From assembly GCA_963780795.1 (NCBI GenBank), contig CAWADH010000014.1:124001-188000 (forward strand): a DNA stretch of 64,000 bases, written 5' to 3'. The position numbers and the translations under genes were made by a program. The notes below the pieces were generated by a model that saw only the letters and a list, made by a program, of their open reading frames with translations, ran no database searches and was not told the origin of the DNA. Origin of the DNA: DATJGR01 sp963780795 (GTDB lineage Bacteria > Pseudomonadota > Gammaproteobacteria > Pseudomonadales > Azotimanducaceae). Position 1 is the stretch's first letter. Every line of letters begins with the position of its first letter. Below are positions 63,716 to 64,000 of this stretch, piece after piece.

Positions 63716-64000
63716 CGTTCGCGGAACTTCGGCTTGCGCTTTTCGACGTGCGAGGCGACGCCTTCGCGGTGGTCTTCCGTCCGCCACAATTCATCGGACA
63801 GCATGCGGCCGTACTCTTCGAGTTCCTGCCAGTGCATCGCGAGACCTTTCTGCACCGTGCGTTTGATCGCGCGCTGCGCGAGCGGTGCGCCCCACGACAG
63901 CTTCTCGATCAGTTCGTCTACGGCTTTGCCGAGCGTCTCGTGCGGAACTACGCGCGACACGATGCCGAGCCGCAGCGCTTCTTCGGCGCTGACCAGTTCG
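63712..64000 (-). CDS. Enoyl-CoA hydratase/isomerase family protein, 3' part only
   Basis: The frame enters from the right edge, so only the C-terminal about 95 residues are seen: ELVSAEEALRLGIVSRVVPH, followed by AVDELIEKLSWGAPLAQRAIK and MLSDELWRTEDHREGVASHVE, ending EKRKPKFRER. These are the A/G-LGLVxxVVP and DxxEGxxAFxEKRxPxF signatures of crotonases. It would act in beta-oxidation or aromatic CoA-ester breakdown. Confidence 0.93.
   Translation of the reverse strand, partial: ELVSAEEALRLGIVSRVVPHETLGKAVDELIEKLSWGAPLAQRAIKRTVQKGLAMHWQELEEYGRMLSDELWRTEDHREGVASHVEKRKPKFRER

Overview
The window is GC-rich proteobacterial chromosomal DNA, densely packed in short operons on both strands. Lipobox-bearing OM efflux lipoproteins, RND and HlyD envelope systems, a PEP-CTERM protein, a gamma/beta-type LexA box and a REP-like palindrome family point to a Beta- or Gammaproteobacterium (inference; there is no rRNA or other taxonomic marker, and no tRNA, CRISPR array, IS element or prophage was seen).

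Layout. 0-2.5 kb: 3' part of a DUF1329 gene, a coiled-coil protein and a universal stress protein. 2.6-19.4 kb: an arginine/ornithine/polyamine block on the + strand. It holds a decayed VIT-like gene, an arginine/lysine decarboxylase, speF (ornithine decarboxylase), potE (putrescine/ornithine antiporter), a periplasmic solute-binding protein, a YiaW/YiaV-like pair with an OM efflux lipoprotein, an OM porin, arcA-arcB-arcC and an APC antiporter. Together they could convert arginine to agmatine, ornithine and putrescine with ATP, NH3 and proton consumption, and exchange substrate for product across the envelope. 19.5-31.6 kb: AraC regulator, SulP transporter, PPK2 kinase, an RND tripartite pump, a secreted glutaminase and an AI-2E family protein. 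31.6-48 kb: housekeeping and accessory genes (PhyH dioxygenase, K+ channel, acyltransferase, PEP-CTERM protein, two Gfo/Idh/MocA dehydrogenases, quinone reductase, START protein, bactofilin pair, NudC, MFS, sialidase-like protein). 48-54 kb: a HicA/HicB remnant, small membrane proteins, and a redox cassette of a thioredoxin-like fusion protein followed by a UGSC-type selenoprotein gene whose TGA is in frame. 51.8-64 kb: CoA-transferase, RibB, PdxA, alcohol dehydrogenase, FAH hydrolase, flavin monooxygenase, MscS channel, hydrolase, acyl-CoA dehydrogenase and enoyl-CoA hydratase, mostly of catabolic type.

Two signals stand out. First, positions 50765-51304 form one reading frame interrupted only by TGA at 51041, giving a U-G-S-C motif followed at once by a bacterial SECIS-like hairpin: a selenocysteine protein that standard gene calling would split. 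Second, the decarboxylase-potE block carries 13 frameshifts in about 4.5 kb, and a few more lie elsewhere (about 2.85, 26.06, 39.40 and 48.08 kb). Every one is in the same direction and is explained by loss of one GC/CG dinucleotide from a short alternating G/C run. This is either a systematic sequencing artefact or a striking -2 slippage signature, and it decides whether the polyamine operon is alive.
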